Assembly (NCBI GenBank): GCA_030267965.1
Contig: BRYA01000287.1
Span: forward strand, 19,992-83,991
Direction: 5' to 3'
Length of the DNA: 64,000 nucleotides
Source: Triparma columacea
Lineage: Eukaryota; Sar; Bolidophyceae; Parmales; Triparmaceae
Positions 32,753 to 44,613 of the stretch are shown in pieces. Under the pieces are notes generated by a model, which saw nothing but the letters and a program-made list of their open reading frames with translations, had not been told where the DNA came from and did not search any database. Position 1 is the first letter of the stretch, and every line of letters starts with the position of its first letter. Position numbers and translations under genes: made by a program.

Positions 32753-33700
32753 TCAGTCTGAATCGCTATCACTGCCGTAAGCATTAAACAGTGAGCTTGG
32801 AGCTGATGTGATTGTTGCTGCAGCCGCCGGTGCTGGTGCAGCTTTCGTCGTTGCAGTTGTTGTCATGGTCGCCGCTCCTCCCCCCTTTGTCTTCTTGTTC
32901 GCCGCGTCATCGCCCCCCTCCACTTTCCTCTTCTTCTTCTTCTTCTTGAGGACGACTCCCTTGAGGCCCCCCGATTCCCTGGGGGGCACGGAGGCTGCCT
33001 TAGGCGGCTCGGGTTCTGCATATGAGGTACTAAAATCTTCGTCGTCGTCGCTGAGTCGTTTGAGGATGACGTCCTTCTTCCCAAACACGACGCTCTGCAC
33101 TTCCTTCTCAATCTCAGCCTCCTCCCTCGCCTCATCCCTCTCCAGCGACGTCGCAACGTTGTCCATGCGGACGTGCCGTGAGTTAAGCGCCTTGATCTCC
33201 TCCAGCCGGTCCTGCTCCTCCACTTCTCGTCTGCTCTCCTCCACCCTATTCTCCAGAGCCTTCATGGCATCCATCTCCTCTTCCTCCTCCTTCCCCTCCT
33301 TCTCGTCCTCCACCGTCTTGTTCTTGTCTTTCCATATCTCGTAATTTCGAGTCGCCCCAGACTCCATTTCGTAGTCGTTGTTCTCAGGGTCTGTCAAGAA
33401 TGTTATCGGCCGTGAACACACGATGCACTTTATGTAGAAGCGAAAGCGCTGGATCCCAAGGTACTTCCCCTTCGAGCCCTGGACGTCCTCCTTGTAACAG
33501 TTGAACTTCTTCCCGCGGTACATGAATGTTCCGCAGTTCTCACACTGCATAGAAAAGGGGATCATCATTCGGATTTGGGTCTTCCCCGCATCTTTCTTAT
33601 TAGCAGCCTTGCGACCAGCAGCGGTGTTCTTGTGCTTTGGCACCAACGAGGGGTCAAAGTCGGAGGGAATGTACTTGTTCAGCACTTTACGCTCTCCCAT
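32753..33700 (-). CDS. YJU2: YJU2/CWC16 splicing factor
   Basis: A single exon of 315 residues. MGERKVLNKYIPSDFDP is the conserved YJU2 start. The zinc-binding region has CENCGTFMYRGKKFNCYKE and later CIVCSRPITFLTDPENNDY, followed by GATRNYE. YJU2 joins the spliceosome and promotes the first catalytic step, docking the branch helix. The C-terminal half is a charged helix and a Lys-rich tail with Ala/Thr repeats, as usual for the family. The introns in this window show that the spliceosome it serves is active here. Confidence 0.93.
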   Translation of the reverse strand: MGERKVLNKYIPSDFDPSLVPKHKNTAAGRKAANKKDAGKTQIRMMIPFSMQCENCGTFMYRGKKFNCYKEDVQGSKGKYLGIQRFRFYIKCIVCSRPITFLTDPENNDYEMESGATRNYEIWKDKNKTVEDEKEGKEEEEEMDAMKALENRVEESRREVEEQDRLEEIKALNSRHVRMDNVATSLERDEAREEAEIEKEVQSVVFGKKDVILKRLSDDDEDFSTSYAEPEPPKAASVPPRESGGLKGVVLKKKKKKRKVEGGDDAANKKTKGGGAATMTTTATTKAAPAPAAAATITSAPSSLFNAYGSDSDSD

Positions 33701-34789
33701 GGTCTAAGTAGGGGTGCTGGGGTGGATGAGGTGCTATATTTGCTGTGGAGGGGAAGGGGGAAGGGAGGAAGGGAGGAGGGGGGTGAGAAAAGAGGAGGGG
33801 GTGAGAGGGAGGAGAGGAAAGAAATTTGGGGGGAACATAAGGACGATCGCGGGGAATACGTCCAAAAAGTCTCCGTAACAGACGAGGAAAGTCAGAAATT
33901 ACAAAAACAAACCCCCCCACACAAAGCCTCTCGTGAAATTCCTCAGTTCTATCGATCTTTATTCCACATTAATAAGGGCTTGATGGACCCATTCGGAGGT
34001 TTAAAGCATGATGTTTTTTCTTCAGAGAATTTCAAACGCCAAAGAGGAAAGCATGCGCCAAACAAGAGCACACAAGATAGAAGAGTTTCGGGTGGTGGAG
34101 AAAGTTTCGCATGTACACACATCCAAAGCGATCAACAGTAGTCACTCGTCATAGATTCCCCTCAACAAACGTCGCAGTCGTTGGTGAATTGTCGATTTAC
34201 GTTGTATTTTTGCCACAAAATGAATCTTACCTTCCAGACAGTGGTTTTCTCAGTTTTTTGCTGAAAAGCTCCAGTTTGCCCAAGTTGGAGCCAAAAGTTT
34301 TGAAGGTGTGTCCTGCCCCCAGTCTTCTCTATCTGCAATATAATCCCGTCTGTAGTCCGAGTCTGTTGCCTAATTGAGGTGCAAGGATGAACGGAGCTAC
34401 GATTTGCGCATCATGCAATGAAAAAATGCCCCTTTCCCCCCCTCGGTTTGAACATTTTTTCCCCTATATATCCTTTTGCGGTGGGAATTAGAGACGTTCG
34501 TGGGATTGGGGTGTTATCTGTTATGATTATGTGTATTGATGATGAATAATATCACCCCAAAGCTTCCCAAGTAGTGTGTTTTGCTTATCCACCTAGCCGC
34601 TGCACCTCGGGGTCTGAACAAGGATTCAATTTTTGGGGGCCAATTGGGACTCATGGGGGAATACCGTCGCCTTTTGGTCGGATTTTCTTTGTAATGCGTC
34701 CATATTACCCTTCTACTACCCTCGATGTCCCCCCTTTGCCTCCCCCTAACCCAACCTCCTCCCCCGCCCTCTCCTCCCCTCAGACAACC
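33701..34789. promoter_or_regulatory. Long spacer between YJU2 and CenH3 genes
   Basis: About 1.1 kb between head-to-head genes. Purine-rich G-runs occur at 33740-33830 near the YJU2 start. A TATA-like CTATATATCC lies at about 34463-34472, roughly 320 bp before the CenH3 ATG. A CCCCTCAG acceptor-like site eight bases before that ATG suggests a 5' UTR intron. Short frames at 34111-34377 have no recognisable domain. Confidence 0.4.
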
Positions 34790-35239
34790 ATGGCCCGTAC
34801 CAAGCAAGCGAACACCAAGTCCAAGAAGCAGTCAGCGACGAGGAAGAAGACCGTGGCCAAGAAGTCTCTTGAGAGCGAAGTCGAAGAAGAATACAAGGGA
34901 TCTGGGTACTACACCTCTGCCGGCCGCCCTGCCAAGAAGGCCCGCATGAAGCCTGGAGTTGGTGCCATTAAGGAAATTCGCAAATACCAGAAGAGTACCG
35001 AGCTCCTAATGAGGAAGCTGCCGTTCGCCCGTCTGATCAGGGAGGTGCAGCAGCAGTTCACCACACATGCGTACCGCTGGCAGGCTGCTGCCTGCATGGC
35101 CCTCCAGGAAGCCGCCGAGGCCCACCTCGTCAGCCTCTTCGAGGACTCCAACCTCTGCGCCATCCACAACAACCGCGTCACTCTGCAGGTGAAGGACATG
35201 CAATTGGCTCGTCGCATCCGTGGCATGCACCGAGAGTAA
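34790..35239 (+). CDS. Centromeric histone H3 variant (CenH3/CENP-A)
   Basis: 149 residues, a single coding exon. The tail begins [14 protein letters not shown] like canonical H3 but carries an acidic insert ([14 protein letters not shown]) before the fold. The histone fold has CenH3 hallmarks: loop 1 ([13 protein letters not shown]) is one residue longer than in canonical H3 and contains the Trp typical of CENP-A, and the end reads [17 protein letters not shown]. It should replace H3 in centromeric nucleosomes and specify the kinetochore. The Met at 34790 is chosen because the tail is H3-like from that point. Confidence 0.85.
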   Translation: MARTKQANTKSKKQSATRKKTVAKKSLESEVEEEYKGSGYYTSAGRPAKKARMKPGVGAIKEIRKYQKSTELLMRKLPFARLIREVQQQFTTHAYRWQAAACMALQEAAEAHLVSLFEDSNLCAIHNNRVTLQVKDMQLARRIRGMHRE

Positions 35240-35452
35240 GGTATGGGGGCTCAAGAAATTAAAATGAGGTTGTAATTGATAGGGTCCTCGCGGTTTGGAT
35301 TTTGCGGTTTTGAAGAGAGACCGCAACACCTTCGCGCGGCGTTGTAAACTAGGGAGGAGGTGGTTTCATACAGAAGAGAGAAAAGATTTTCCTTAAATTC
35401 CTCTTGTCTTCGCAATGACTGCTGCTTGGCTCAAACCGCCCCCTCCCCCCCT

Positions 35453-38042
35453 TTATCTCTTCCCTTGGTTGCCTACCGCCAACCACGGCTTCCGCTTCAT
35501 CTGCTGTACCCGGCGCATGCCGTTCATCTCGCCCTCAGCCTTCCTCTTTTGCCTCTTTTGCCTCTCCAGCACTGACTTGATTGACTTATGGATCAGCCCT
35601 CCCACGCCCCCCTTCTCCACGGTTGCGGGATCTTCGTTGAGAAGCCTGTTGAGCTGGGCGCTGGTCTTGAGCATCAACATTTGCCCTGGCGTCTTCTGCT
35701 TCTTCCCGGCCATCTTGCCTCCCCCCATGACGCTCCTCCCGCTGCCCCCAAGCCCGCCCGCCCCGCCGCTCCCCCTCTCCCCTTGCCCCTGCCACTTGAT
35801 GCCGAGGTTACCCATGTCGACCCTCCTAGTTGTTACTGCCTTACTGCTGCCGGCCCCGCCCCCGCTCTCCCCCTCCTCCCCATCTTCCAGCAATGCCTGC
35901 CGAAGCATGAAAACCTTGACTGAGATCTCCTCGTTGATCTTGTCGGCGCCCCCCTTCACCACCGCTTCCTCCTCGCTTAGCTTCTTCTGGGCCTCTATTA
36001 TGTTGACAGAGGCAATGGTGAGCCAGTTGAAAACGTCGTCGGAGTCCCATGTACTCATGGGCTTCTCAATTAGCTCGTCATCCCCTCCACCTCCCCCCCC
36101 CTCCGTCTTGACCTTTTTGGTCCCCCCCGTAATTAGCTCGTTGTTGTTTGTGAAGACATTGCTCTCTGCGACCTTTGTGGTGTGAAGCTCCCTCTTCCTC
36201 ACCGCCGACTTGCTGAGGGTGTTCTCCCTCAACATCTCGTCGTTCATCTCGATATCACCAGCGGTGACCATGAGTTGCTTCTGGCCCTCCCTCGACGTGA
36301 TGTTGAAGGCTTCAATCATGCAGGCCGCCAAAATCCCCTTGAAGGACTGCACCTGCTCCCTGTCATCTCGGAACTCCGAGAAGAGCTCCATGCTCTTCAA
36401 AATTATTCCCTTGTGCAATTTCAACGTGTCTGCGACGTGAGTCAACTTGTTCTGGGCCTCCCTCTTCTGCTTGTCCTTGTACCCTAGCCTCGTCGCCCTC
36501 TCCTTTTTGCCAAAGCTGTCCGTGTTCATTTCAATGTAGGAGTGCGTGTTCCTCAGGACGGTCTCCGTCCCGCCTCCGGCCCCCCACGATGCACTACCTG
36601 GCCTGTTGGAGGGCCCACCCATCTGTCCGAAGTTGACCTGGGACAAGCTTGTTCCCATGTTGAAGGATTCGCTCAAGAATTGGTTCTTGGCACCGCCGTG
36701 GTGGTTCCTATCCTCCTTTCCCTCGAACTTCCTGAACTGCTCTCCCTCGTGCATCAGGTTCTCCCTAGCTACAAACCCGCAGTCGGTGCAGATCATGTCC
36801 CCGTTTCTGGTGTCTGTGGTGAACCTGGACCCAAGGCCTCCCGCTGGCACCTTCCTGTCCCTGTTCTCCCCCCCCAGCATGTCGAGAAATTTTGGCGGGA
36901 TGAAATTATCCGGAACGAAGGCTACGGTCTGGGGGTTAAACCAGTAAGGTCTAGCCGTGGCCCACTGTTCCCACCGCGCGAAGCAAAAGTCCCTCACGTG
37001 GTTCTCTATGTTCTTCCAATTTGCCCTCTTGTGCGTAAAGACAGAAAACCTCTCCTCGTCCGACATGGCGTCGAGGAAAGCCGAGCAGGCATCCTTGGCG
37101 CAGTTTGGGCACTTGACGACCCCTCCAATGTTGTTGGGGTCGCCGTCGAGAGCTGAGCTCGCCCCATGGTAACCCATGGGCTTGTCGATGTCTTCGAGCT
37201 CCCTGATCCTGGCGGAGCTACCCGTTCTATCATATATCCTTTTTATCAACCTGGTGACCTCCTTCAGATCCAACTCGGGGCAAAGTGCCTCAACGATCCT
37301 CCGAGGAGTCGTCCTAAGCTGATCAAGCTGAGGGGGGGCGAGGGGGAGCGAAGAAAGTGAGCCAAAAGGAGAGAAAGAGTTGTGTTACAGTTATGCTGCA
37401 ATACACATTTTGCACAAGCCGTCTTGTTGCAACTCGTTCCGCGACTCGCAAACCCTCTCTTCCCTCTTCCTTTCTCACCTCTACCCTCGCAGCGACCTTG
37501 CGTTTGAGGACCCGCGCCAACTCCTGTACGAGCTTCGGTATCACAACTCCCCTCTTGTTCGTAGTGTACATTTCTTCCACCTTGGACGTCGCCACAGACT
37601 TGTCGTCCAAATCAATCACCCCCCCAGCCTGCCCGACAGCACTGTTCAATAGAGCCTCCAAGTCGGCCCTCATTAGCACAGCCCCGGGCTTCAGTTTGGC
37701 GTTAATGCCCTTGGCCTCGCTTGAAGAAAGAACTTTGTAGATATCGTGACCCTCACAGCCACTTGCCAAGGCCTTCACTACGTTCTCGGCCACCTTCTCC
37801 TCTGTAACCTCATTGGCAAACGCCTCAATTTGACTATTCACTAGAGCTGGGCCTTCGAGTGGTCCTTTCGGTCGCTTGGGCGAGAAGGAGGAAGAGGTCG
37901 TATGCTTCTTCTTGATAGAATCCACGATCCTCCTCGAGGTGCTCACAGTCTTGGAATGATTTATCCATGTCTTGAGCTGCTTCTCGTCCATGTCCCATAT
38001 GGGAACGTGGCTGAAATTATTATCATTATCGTCAACGGACAT
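35453..38042 (-). CDS. TFIIB-related protein with partial zinc ribbon and cyclin-like fold
   Basis: Exons 38042-37479 and 37327-35453 join over a 151-nt intron in phase 0 to give 812 residues, much longer than TFIIB. A TFIIB-like half-ribbon (GDMICTDCGFVARENLMHEGEQ) lies near residue 370; the usual partner Cys pair just before it is missing, though KCPNCAKDAC occurs ~110 residues earlier. A helical region with HKGIILKSMELFSEFRDD...FKGILAACMIEAF resembles one cyclin repeat of TFIIB. The C-terminus is Gly-rich and ends in a basic stretch. It is probably a transcription-related protein; whether it acts with RNA polymerase II is unknown. ATG 38042 was taken as the start. Confidence 0.6.
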
Positions 38043-38163
38043 GGGGTAATATTTGGAGGGGGGGAGGCAACAAGAGAGTGGGAAATATTTTGGTGAAGTG
38101 AAGAGTTTTGGTCTAAAGGTCCAAACCATTTTTTTGGGCAAAAGACGATAGCTGCTACGACGA

Positions 38164-40803
38164 CTACTTATTCTCGACCTCGCTGAAAGTAACCCTGCTG
38201 CCCTGAGCTCGACCTTCGTTTCGGGTTTCGTTCCGACCTCCGTTGAAGTCGCGAAGGAGTGGGACGCTGAGGGCCTCTTCATTTCTCTCTTCCTTTCCCT
38301 CTTCTTTTCCTATCGTTCCCTCCTCCTCGTTGGGTTGTTCAATAGTGGCGGGGGCTGCTGCACTTCCTTCCCTTTGTGTCGCCGCGGCGGCGATATCATC
38401 GCTAACAAAGCTGCGTTCCTGCTTGTCCGCGCTGCTCGCGTTTGTGCTCGTGTTTCCGAAGCCTCCCTCTTCTTCCTCGTCACTGTTTCCTTCCTGCGGA
38501 CTCTGCTGATTGCTGAAGTGCAGCCACCTCTCCGTTAGAATTTCGTTTGCGTCGACCGGTTTCGAGACGGTCAGAACTGAGTCGATCTTTGAGGGAAGGT
38601 CTCTTGTCCTTCCCGCAATCTGCACGATGACGAGGGTCAACTTACTGTACCATGCCAGATCCAGTGCAAAGCTGCACGGACTGCTGGGCTCAGAGAAGGA
38701 TCCCAAGGACAATCCGACGTTACCGAAGCTGAGGATTAGTGAAGAGAAAAGATCCGAAATAGGGGTTGAGGAAACGGTTAGTATGAGAAATGCGACATTG
38801 CTTCGTAATTAGAAGAGGCGGGGCGTGCAATTTTTGTCGTCGCGTCGTTGCTGAGTGCGTGTTGTTCTAAACCCTCCATTTCACGCTCGCATTTCACGCT
38901 CGCTCACTCGCTGACCTCACCTGCTGACAATCTCGAAGAGTGCGTTGAAGACTGCTGGGCTCTCAGCGCTGAACTCTTCCATGCTGCAAATTATCCACCA
39001 CACGAACCAGATGAGGAACATGTCTGGCTTGATGCCAGAGCAGAAGGAACCCCACAATTTCTTGGCCTGAAAGTTCACCGCCTTCACCCTCAGAGATATC
39101 CTGTCCTTCCACGGGACGCGCTCTGTCTCCGAGTACATTGTCAAGATCAAAAGCCTCGTATCTAGCATTTCATTATTCACCAGCTTCTCCTTGATGGATT
39201 TTCTCGTTACGCTGCTCAGCTCGCTCCTTAGCGTCGCCTTTTCGTTCCAAAGCTGAGTGCTCGACCTCGTTCCCCTATCCTCCATCCCGAGCCTCGCCAA
39301 ATTGTCCCTTAGGTTGTCCCTTGCCATGTTGAGGGAGAGCTTCCTGCTGTTGTTCGTTGTGTGGGAGGTGTGGGAGTGAACACCGGTTGAGGCTGAGGGA
39401 GTTGCAAGGAGGGTGGCGGAGTCCTCCGATCCCCCCACTGAAAGCCCAATTATGCTGTCGACGGTCGGCGCGACGCACATAGAAGCCTTGAGCATCGCAA
39501 TGTAGGGCATTGGGGCGAGGTACATGAAACTGACAAACATTATCAATATTCCTGAGCTGAGGTCTGGGAGGGGGATAGCGTTGAATCCGGCGTGACGGAC
39601 GTTAACAGCTTCAAAGAGGGCTACTGAGAAAGTGGGGTGGCGGGGGGTCAGCCAAACCGTGAAGATTACTTGGACCGTGACGAGGAAGAGCTGCTGGAGT
39701 AGCAGTAACCAGGTTTGCTGAGATCCGAAGAGGTTCGAGTAGAGGTGGCGGCCGTTGAGGAGGAGGTACCGGAAGTAAACCTTAGATGACCGGCTTTTGG
39801 GTGTCATGGCGCTGAGCCATATTATGATCCATCGCAAAAATATTGGAAATAAGACGTTCCCGTGCAAAATGAGCATGTTCAGACAGGACAAAACCCCAAG
39901 GTTGGAGTCAAAGCTGGCAAAACTATCCCTCTGCAGGCTGTATCCACAGTTGTTGTAGGCAGAGATGGTGTGAAACACTGTCCAGTAGAGGGGGGTGTTT
40001 GCAGCACTGGCGGTCCTGGTAGTATCGTTGAGGACAGCAATGGACTCTTCGGACGACGTGAGAAAGCAATAAAGCAGGCCGCCGTAGAACAGGTACACCA
40101 TGAGGTTCGTCACGAGGACGATCCTGACCAAATATACTAGGGCCTTGTACTCGACGAGCCACTCAGGAACCCTCTTGAAGTTGTTCAGGTTGAAGGTTCG
40201 GTAGTTTCGGGGGATCACCTGGCGCAAGTACCTGAGGCGGATTATTACTGGTGCGAGAGACGTCAGTGTGGCAGAGCCTAACTGGGTCGCAATCATAATG
40301 GTGTTCAAGGAGGACCTAGAGAACAGGGTTATGTCGAAAGAGTTCAGCCCGGTGGCTGTGACGCCACCGGCGGAGAGGAATATTGCGTCCTCCCATCTCA
40401 AATTGTTGTTGTTGTTATCGCCCTCAAAGTGCATCAGAAAGCACGCACAAACCATCGACACGGTGACTATCCACGCTATGGTCCACTTGAGAAATGATAT
40501 CTGTGACACATTGTTCAGAACATCTGATGCCCTGATTATCGCGGCAGATTTTCTATACGATATCCTATTATTCCTCCGACTCGACATTAGGAATGACCTC
40601 TCGGGATTATTTGCGAAGGAAGTAGATTTTCTATTACGGAGTGAAGATTGGTTAGGAGTGGGGGAAGAAGGCCTCAAGTTTTGAGGAGTCGCAGACAGTC
40701 GCAGGTTCACACTCGGGGGAGGAGAATCTACAATCGGCGAAGAAGGTCGCGCCTGGGGGGGCTTCGCGGGAAATGGAGTTTGAGAAGGGCCTTCTTCTTC
40801 CAT
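38164..40803 (-). CDS. TRK/HKT-type potassium (or sodium) transporter
   Basis: Exons 40803-38921 and 38728-38164 join over a 192-nt intron in matching phase to give 815 residues. The four pore loops of the TRK/KtrB/HKT superfamily are visible: GGVTATGLNSF, ISAYNNCGYSL, VNVRHAGFNAI, and SSFGNVGLSLG, the last one created by the splice join. KLTLVIVQIAGRTRDLP after the last pore loop matches fungal TRK proteins. Gly at each filter position suggests K+ selectivity. Long cytosolic loops and an acidic tail complete the protein. It should mediate cation uptake at the plasma membrane. ATG 40803 is preferred over 40998, whose extra residues overlap the MITE edge. Confidence 0.9.
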
Positions 40804-41529
40804 GGTGATTGCGAGAGGTGGGGGAAATTGGAGTGGAGTAGAGGGAAACGTGAGGGGGCGGTGAGGAGGGGATATTAAAGTTGTTGAATGTGGGCGACTA
40901 ATGCCTCGGGGCGCAAAATGGATTTTGAAGGGGTTGAAATTGGATTCTTTTGCATAGCCACTTCTTGCGAGGTCGGTCAAGCCAAGGGGCATCACCAACT
41001 AACTATTTGGCATCTATGTTCCCTAAATAGTTAAGAGCCATTTCGGCTTAAATCTACCTACCTACCTTTTTATTTCCGTTCTACTTACCTATTTAGAATT
41101 AAAAACGCACTTTTTAATGAAAAANNNNNNNNNNNNNNNATTTATTACACTATATAGGGGCATTTATTACACGTTAACTATTTAGAGAGTACGATCCTAA
41201 ATAGTTAAGAGCGATTTTGGCCAAAATCTACCTACCTACCTACCAACATAGTGCCTAAATCCAAGGTTGGTGATGCCCCTTGGTCAAGCATGGGTTGGTT
41301 TGGTGCTGTTAAAAGGCATACCTTGAAAGACTGCTGGCTTGACGATTCGCTTCCCGTTTGTGGTTTCAAGTATACTTACCGACGTAATTATCTCCCGAGT
41401 AGTTTGTTCGACTTTTGAAACGCCCCCAGAAGGCCAAAGCAACCAACAGCCTCTCCCAACCGCCCCGGTGTTGACCCTCAAAAGAAGTCGCTCCTGTTGC
41501 AAAAAAGGTGATCCTAGGTGTTGAAAGAA
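40804..41529. promoter_or_regulatory. Divergent upstream region of TRK and OGT genes, interrupted by a MITE
   Basis: The original spacer was about 420 bp; the 302-bp MITE plus its target duplication accounts for the rest. Outside the MITE no TATA box or other clear motif was found. Confidence 0.4.
40982..41283. mobile_element. MITE with 18-bp terminal inverted repeats
   Basis: The 302-bp segment starts CCAAGGGGCATCACCAAC and ends with its exact inverse (41266-41283). It is flanked on both sides by TCAAG (40977-40981 and 41284-41288), a 5-bp target duplication. Inside are two ~70-bp direct repeats (about 41000-41070 and 41176-41256), each containing TAACTATTT, CTAAATAGTTAAGAGC and a CTAC microsatellite. 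There is no coding capacity. An N run (41126-41140) marks an assembly gap. It sits in the divergent promoter of TRK and OGT. Confidence 0.8.
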
Positions 41530-44500
41530 ATGGGTACGAAAAAGAAGGGCGCTTCGAGGAGGTCTGCGAGCGGTGCAGGGCTGGATCACACTGAGGCAGA
41601 GAGTCAGATCACCGGGATGGTGGGGCAGGCCCAGAAACTTTACAATGGAGGGAACTATAAGGACGCGCTTTCTATGTGCGAGGCTGTTTACATGGCCGAT
41701 GCCTACAGGGTAGACAATCTTCTCCTGATCGGTGCGCTTCACTTCCAACTTCGGAACTTGAGTGAGTCCATTTTCTACAACCAGCAGTGCATCAGGGTGG
41801 ACCCCAACTTCGCGGAGGCTTATAGCAACCTCGGGAACGCCCTCAAAGAGCTTGGTGACATCAAGGGGGCGATTCAGTTCTACCTCAAGGCCATCAAGAT
41901 CAAGCCCCGCTTCCCTGATGCCTACAACAATTTGGCCTCCAGCCACATGCAGCTGGGGAACACCGAGGACGCGATTCAGACCTTTGAGATGGCCCTCACA
42001 TTAAACCCGAGGCTTGTGGACGCTCACAGCAACCTCGGGAACTTACTGAAGGCGCAGGGGAGGCTGGAGGAGGCCAAGAAAAGCTACCTTGAGGCCATTA
42101 GAATACGGCCTGACTTCGCCATCGCGTGGAGTAACCTCGCCGGGGTGTTCAACACTATGGGGGAGAGACAGACCGCGATCGAGTACTACAAGGAGGCCAT
42201 CCGGCTTTGCCCTGAATTTGCCGACGCCCACAGCAACCTGGGGAATGCTCTTAAGGAGGAGGGGCAGGCAAGCGGTGGCAAGGAGCTCGTGGAGGAGGCC
42301 GTTAAGGAGTATAAGGAGGCCATAAGGTTGAGGCCTGACTTCGCCATCGCCCACGGGAACCTCGGGAGCTGTTACTACGACCAGGGCAAGCTCAACCTCG
42401 CCATCAAGAGCTTCAAGCACGCCATTCAGCTCGAGCCGAACTTCCCCGATGCCTATAACAACCTCGGTAACACGAACAGGGAGCTTAATAGGCTCGAGGA
42501 GGCCATCAACTGTTACAGAACCACCTTGAGGCTCAAGCCTGACCACCCCCACGCCTACAACAACCTGGGCAACGCCATGAAGGACAAGGGATTGATCAAG
42601 GAAGCCATTCACTGCTATGTGACTGCAGCGAGGCTCATGCCGAGGTGAGAGGGATCGGGGGTGGTGGAGGTTAGGGTGGGATTTGGGGGGGGGTACCAAT
42701 TCTCCCATCAATCGCTCACACGAATCACCCCCCCCCCCACCCCTTCCCAGATTTGCCGCCGCGCACAGCAACCTTGGTTCAATTTTAAAGGAACAGGGAA
42801 AGCTCGACCAGAGCCTGGCGCACTATCAAGAAGCCATTAACATCGACCCAATGTTTGCCGACGCGTACGCCAACATGGGAAACGTGTACAAGGACATGTA
42901 CCAGCTCACAAAGGCAATCCAGTGCTACAGCGCTGCCATCAAGATGAAACCCGACTTTGCTGAGGCCTACGCCAACCTTGGGAGCGCCTATAGGGATGCC
43001 GGACAGCTCGTGGACAGCATCACCTGCTACAGGAAGGCCCTGCAGCTCAACCCCAGCATGCCTGAAACGTTCGCAAACCTCGTTCACGTGCTCTGCTACA
43101 CTTGCGACTGGAGCGATAGGAACGTTAACCTCCAGAAGCTTCTGGACATGTACGAGAAGCAGGTCGCGGCGGACAGCGACGGACTGGAGGGGGCTTCGGT
43201 GCCATGCATCCAACCTTTCCACGCCCTCACATACAACCTGGACCCCAAGAAACTACTGAGGGTCGCCAGCATGTACGCTGACAGGGCCAGGCAGAATGTC
43301 AGCTTACTGGAGATCCCCGCGTTCCGCTTCAGGCATAGGGGCAATGGTAGCAGGATCAAGATCGGGTACGTCAGCAGCGACTTCGGGAACCACCCCGTCA
43401 GCCACTTGATGCAGAGCGTCTTTGGGATGCATAACAAGGAGCAGTTCGAGGTCTTTTGCTACGCCCTCAACGGCGACGACCAGAGCAGCTGGAGGGCAAA
43501 GATCCAGAGTGAGGTCGAGCACTTTAAGGACATTAGTAGCCTGCAGGCTGGCGACATTGCCACCCTCATCCACAGCGACGGCATCCAGGTTCTCTTCAAT
43601 TTGAACGGGTATACGAAGGGGGCCAAGAATGAGGTCTTCAGCTTGCAGCCAGCGCCCATTCAGATAGGGATGGGGAGCTACATGGGGACCAGCGGGAGCG
43701 ACTACATGCAGTACATGATTGTGGACGACGTTGTCGCGCCCAAGGGCCAGGAGGACAACTTCACCGAGAACCTCGTGTTCATGCCCTCAACCTTCAATGT
43801 TAACGACCACAAACAGAGCGCGAGATATGCTTTGAAAGAGTGCCCAGACGTCAGACGTGAAATGTACGGCATCAGCGACGACAAGTTCGTCTATGCCTGT
43901 TTCAATCAGACGTACAAAATGACCCCCGAGGTCTTTAAGATTTGGGTGGATGTTCTGAAGGAGGTAGACAACAGCGTTCTGTGGCTGTTGAGGTTTCCCC
44001 CGGTGTCGGAGCACAGGCTGCTGGACGAGGCCTCCAAGATGGGACTGGAGCCAGGCAGGATCGTCTTCAGTGACGTCGTGCCCAAGGAGGAGCATATCAA
44101 GAGGTGCAAGCTCGTCGATCTCTTCCTTGACACCGAGTTCTGCGGCGTGACCACAAGCTGTGATATCCTGTGGAGCGGGACTCCCATGATCAGCAAGGTC
44201 GGGGAGGCCATGCATCAGAGGGTCGGTGGTAGTTTATTAAAAGCATGTGGGTTGGACGATTTGGTTTGCGAGACTTGGGACGACTACAAGGCGTTGGCGG
44301 TCAAGCTCGCCATGGATACTGAGATGCTGCTAGAGTACATTAAGATGCTGGATGGCGGGAGGGAAACGAACGATCTCTTTGACACCCAAAAGTGGGTCTA
44401 CAACTTGGAGCACGGCATCTTGCAGATTGTTCATCAGCACGAAAAAGGACACCACCCCAAGGACGTACACTGCGACTTCCAAAAGCCAAGGAGGCCCAGT

Positions 44501-44530
44501 TTGTCAGGGTTGGTGGCAACGTCCAAGTAG
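41530..44530 (+). CDS. O-GlcNAc transferase-type GT41 glycosyltransferase (OGT/SEC)
   Basis: Exons 41530-42644 and 42751-44530 join over a 106-nt intron with a long C tract, giving 964 residues. About eleven tetratricopeptide repeats (pattern AYxNLGNxLKxxGxxxxAI) fill residues 30-490. The GT41 catalytic region follows: IGYVSSDFGNHPVSHLMQSVFGMHN with the conserved His, then CFNQTYKM, WLLRFP, DVVPKEEHIKRCKLVDLFLDT and TSCDILWSGTPMI. This matches OGT/SECRET AGENT more than SPINDLY. It should attach O-linked GlcNAc to Ser/Thr of nuclear and cytosolic proteins. A codon at 41518 upstream is GTG and is not used as start. Confidence 0.93.
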
Positions 44531-44613
44531 GTGTGTGTGTGGGGGGGGGGGGGGCGAGGGTTTTAATTTGGTAGACAGAACGATGAGCCTTTGTAAATTT
44601 GAAATTGCGTTGA

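Noticed and set aside
33575..34141. 188-residue plus-strand ORF over the YJU2 start
   Set aside because: It begins antisense to the conserved YJU2 N-terminus and continues into purine-rich low-complexity spacer.
34111..34377. 88-residue ORF in the YJU2-CenH3 spacer
   Set aside because: No recognisable domain or splice continuity; could be chance.
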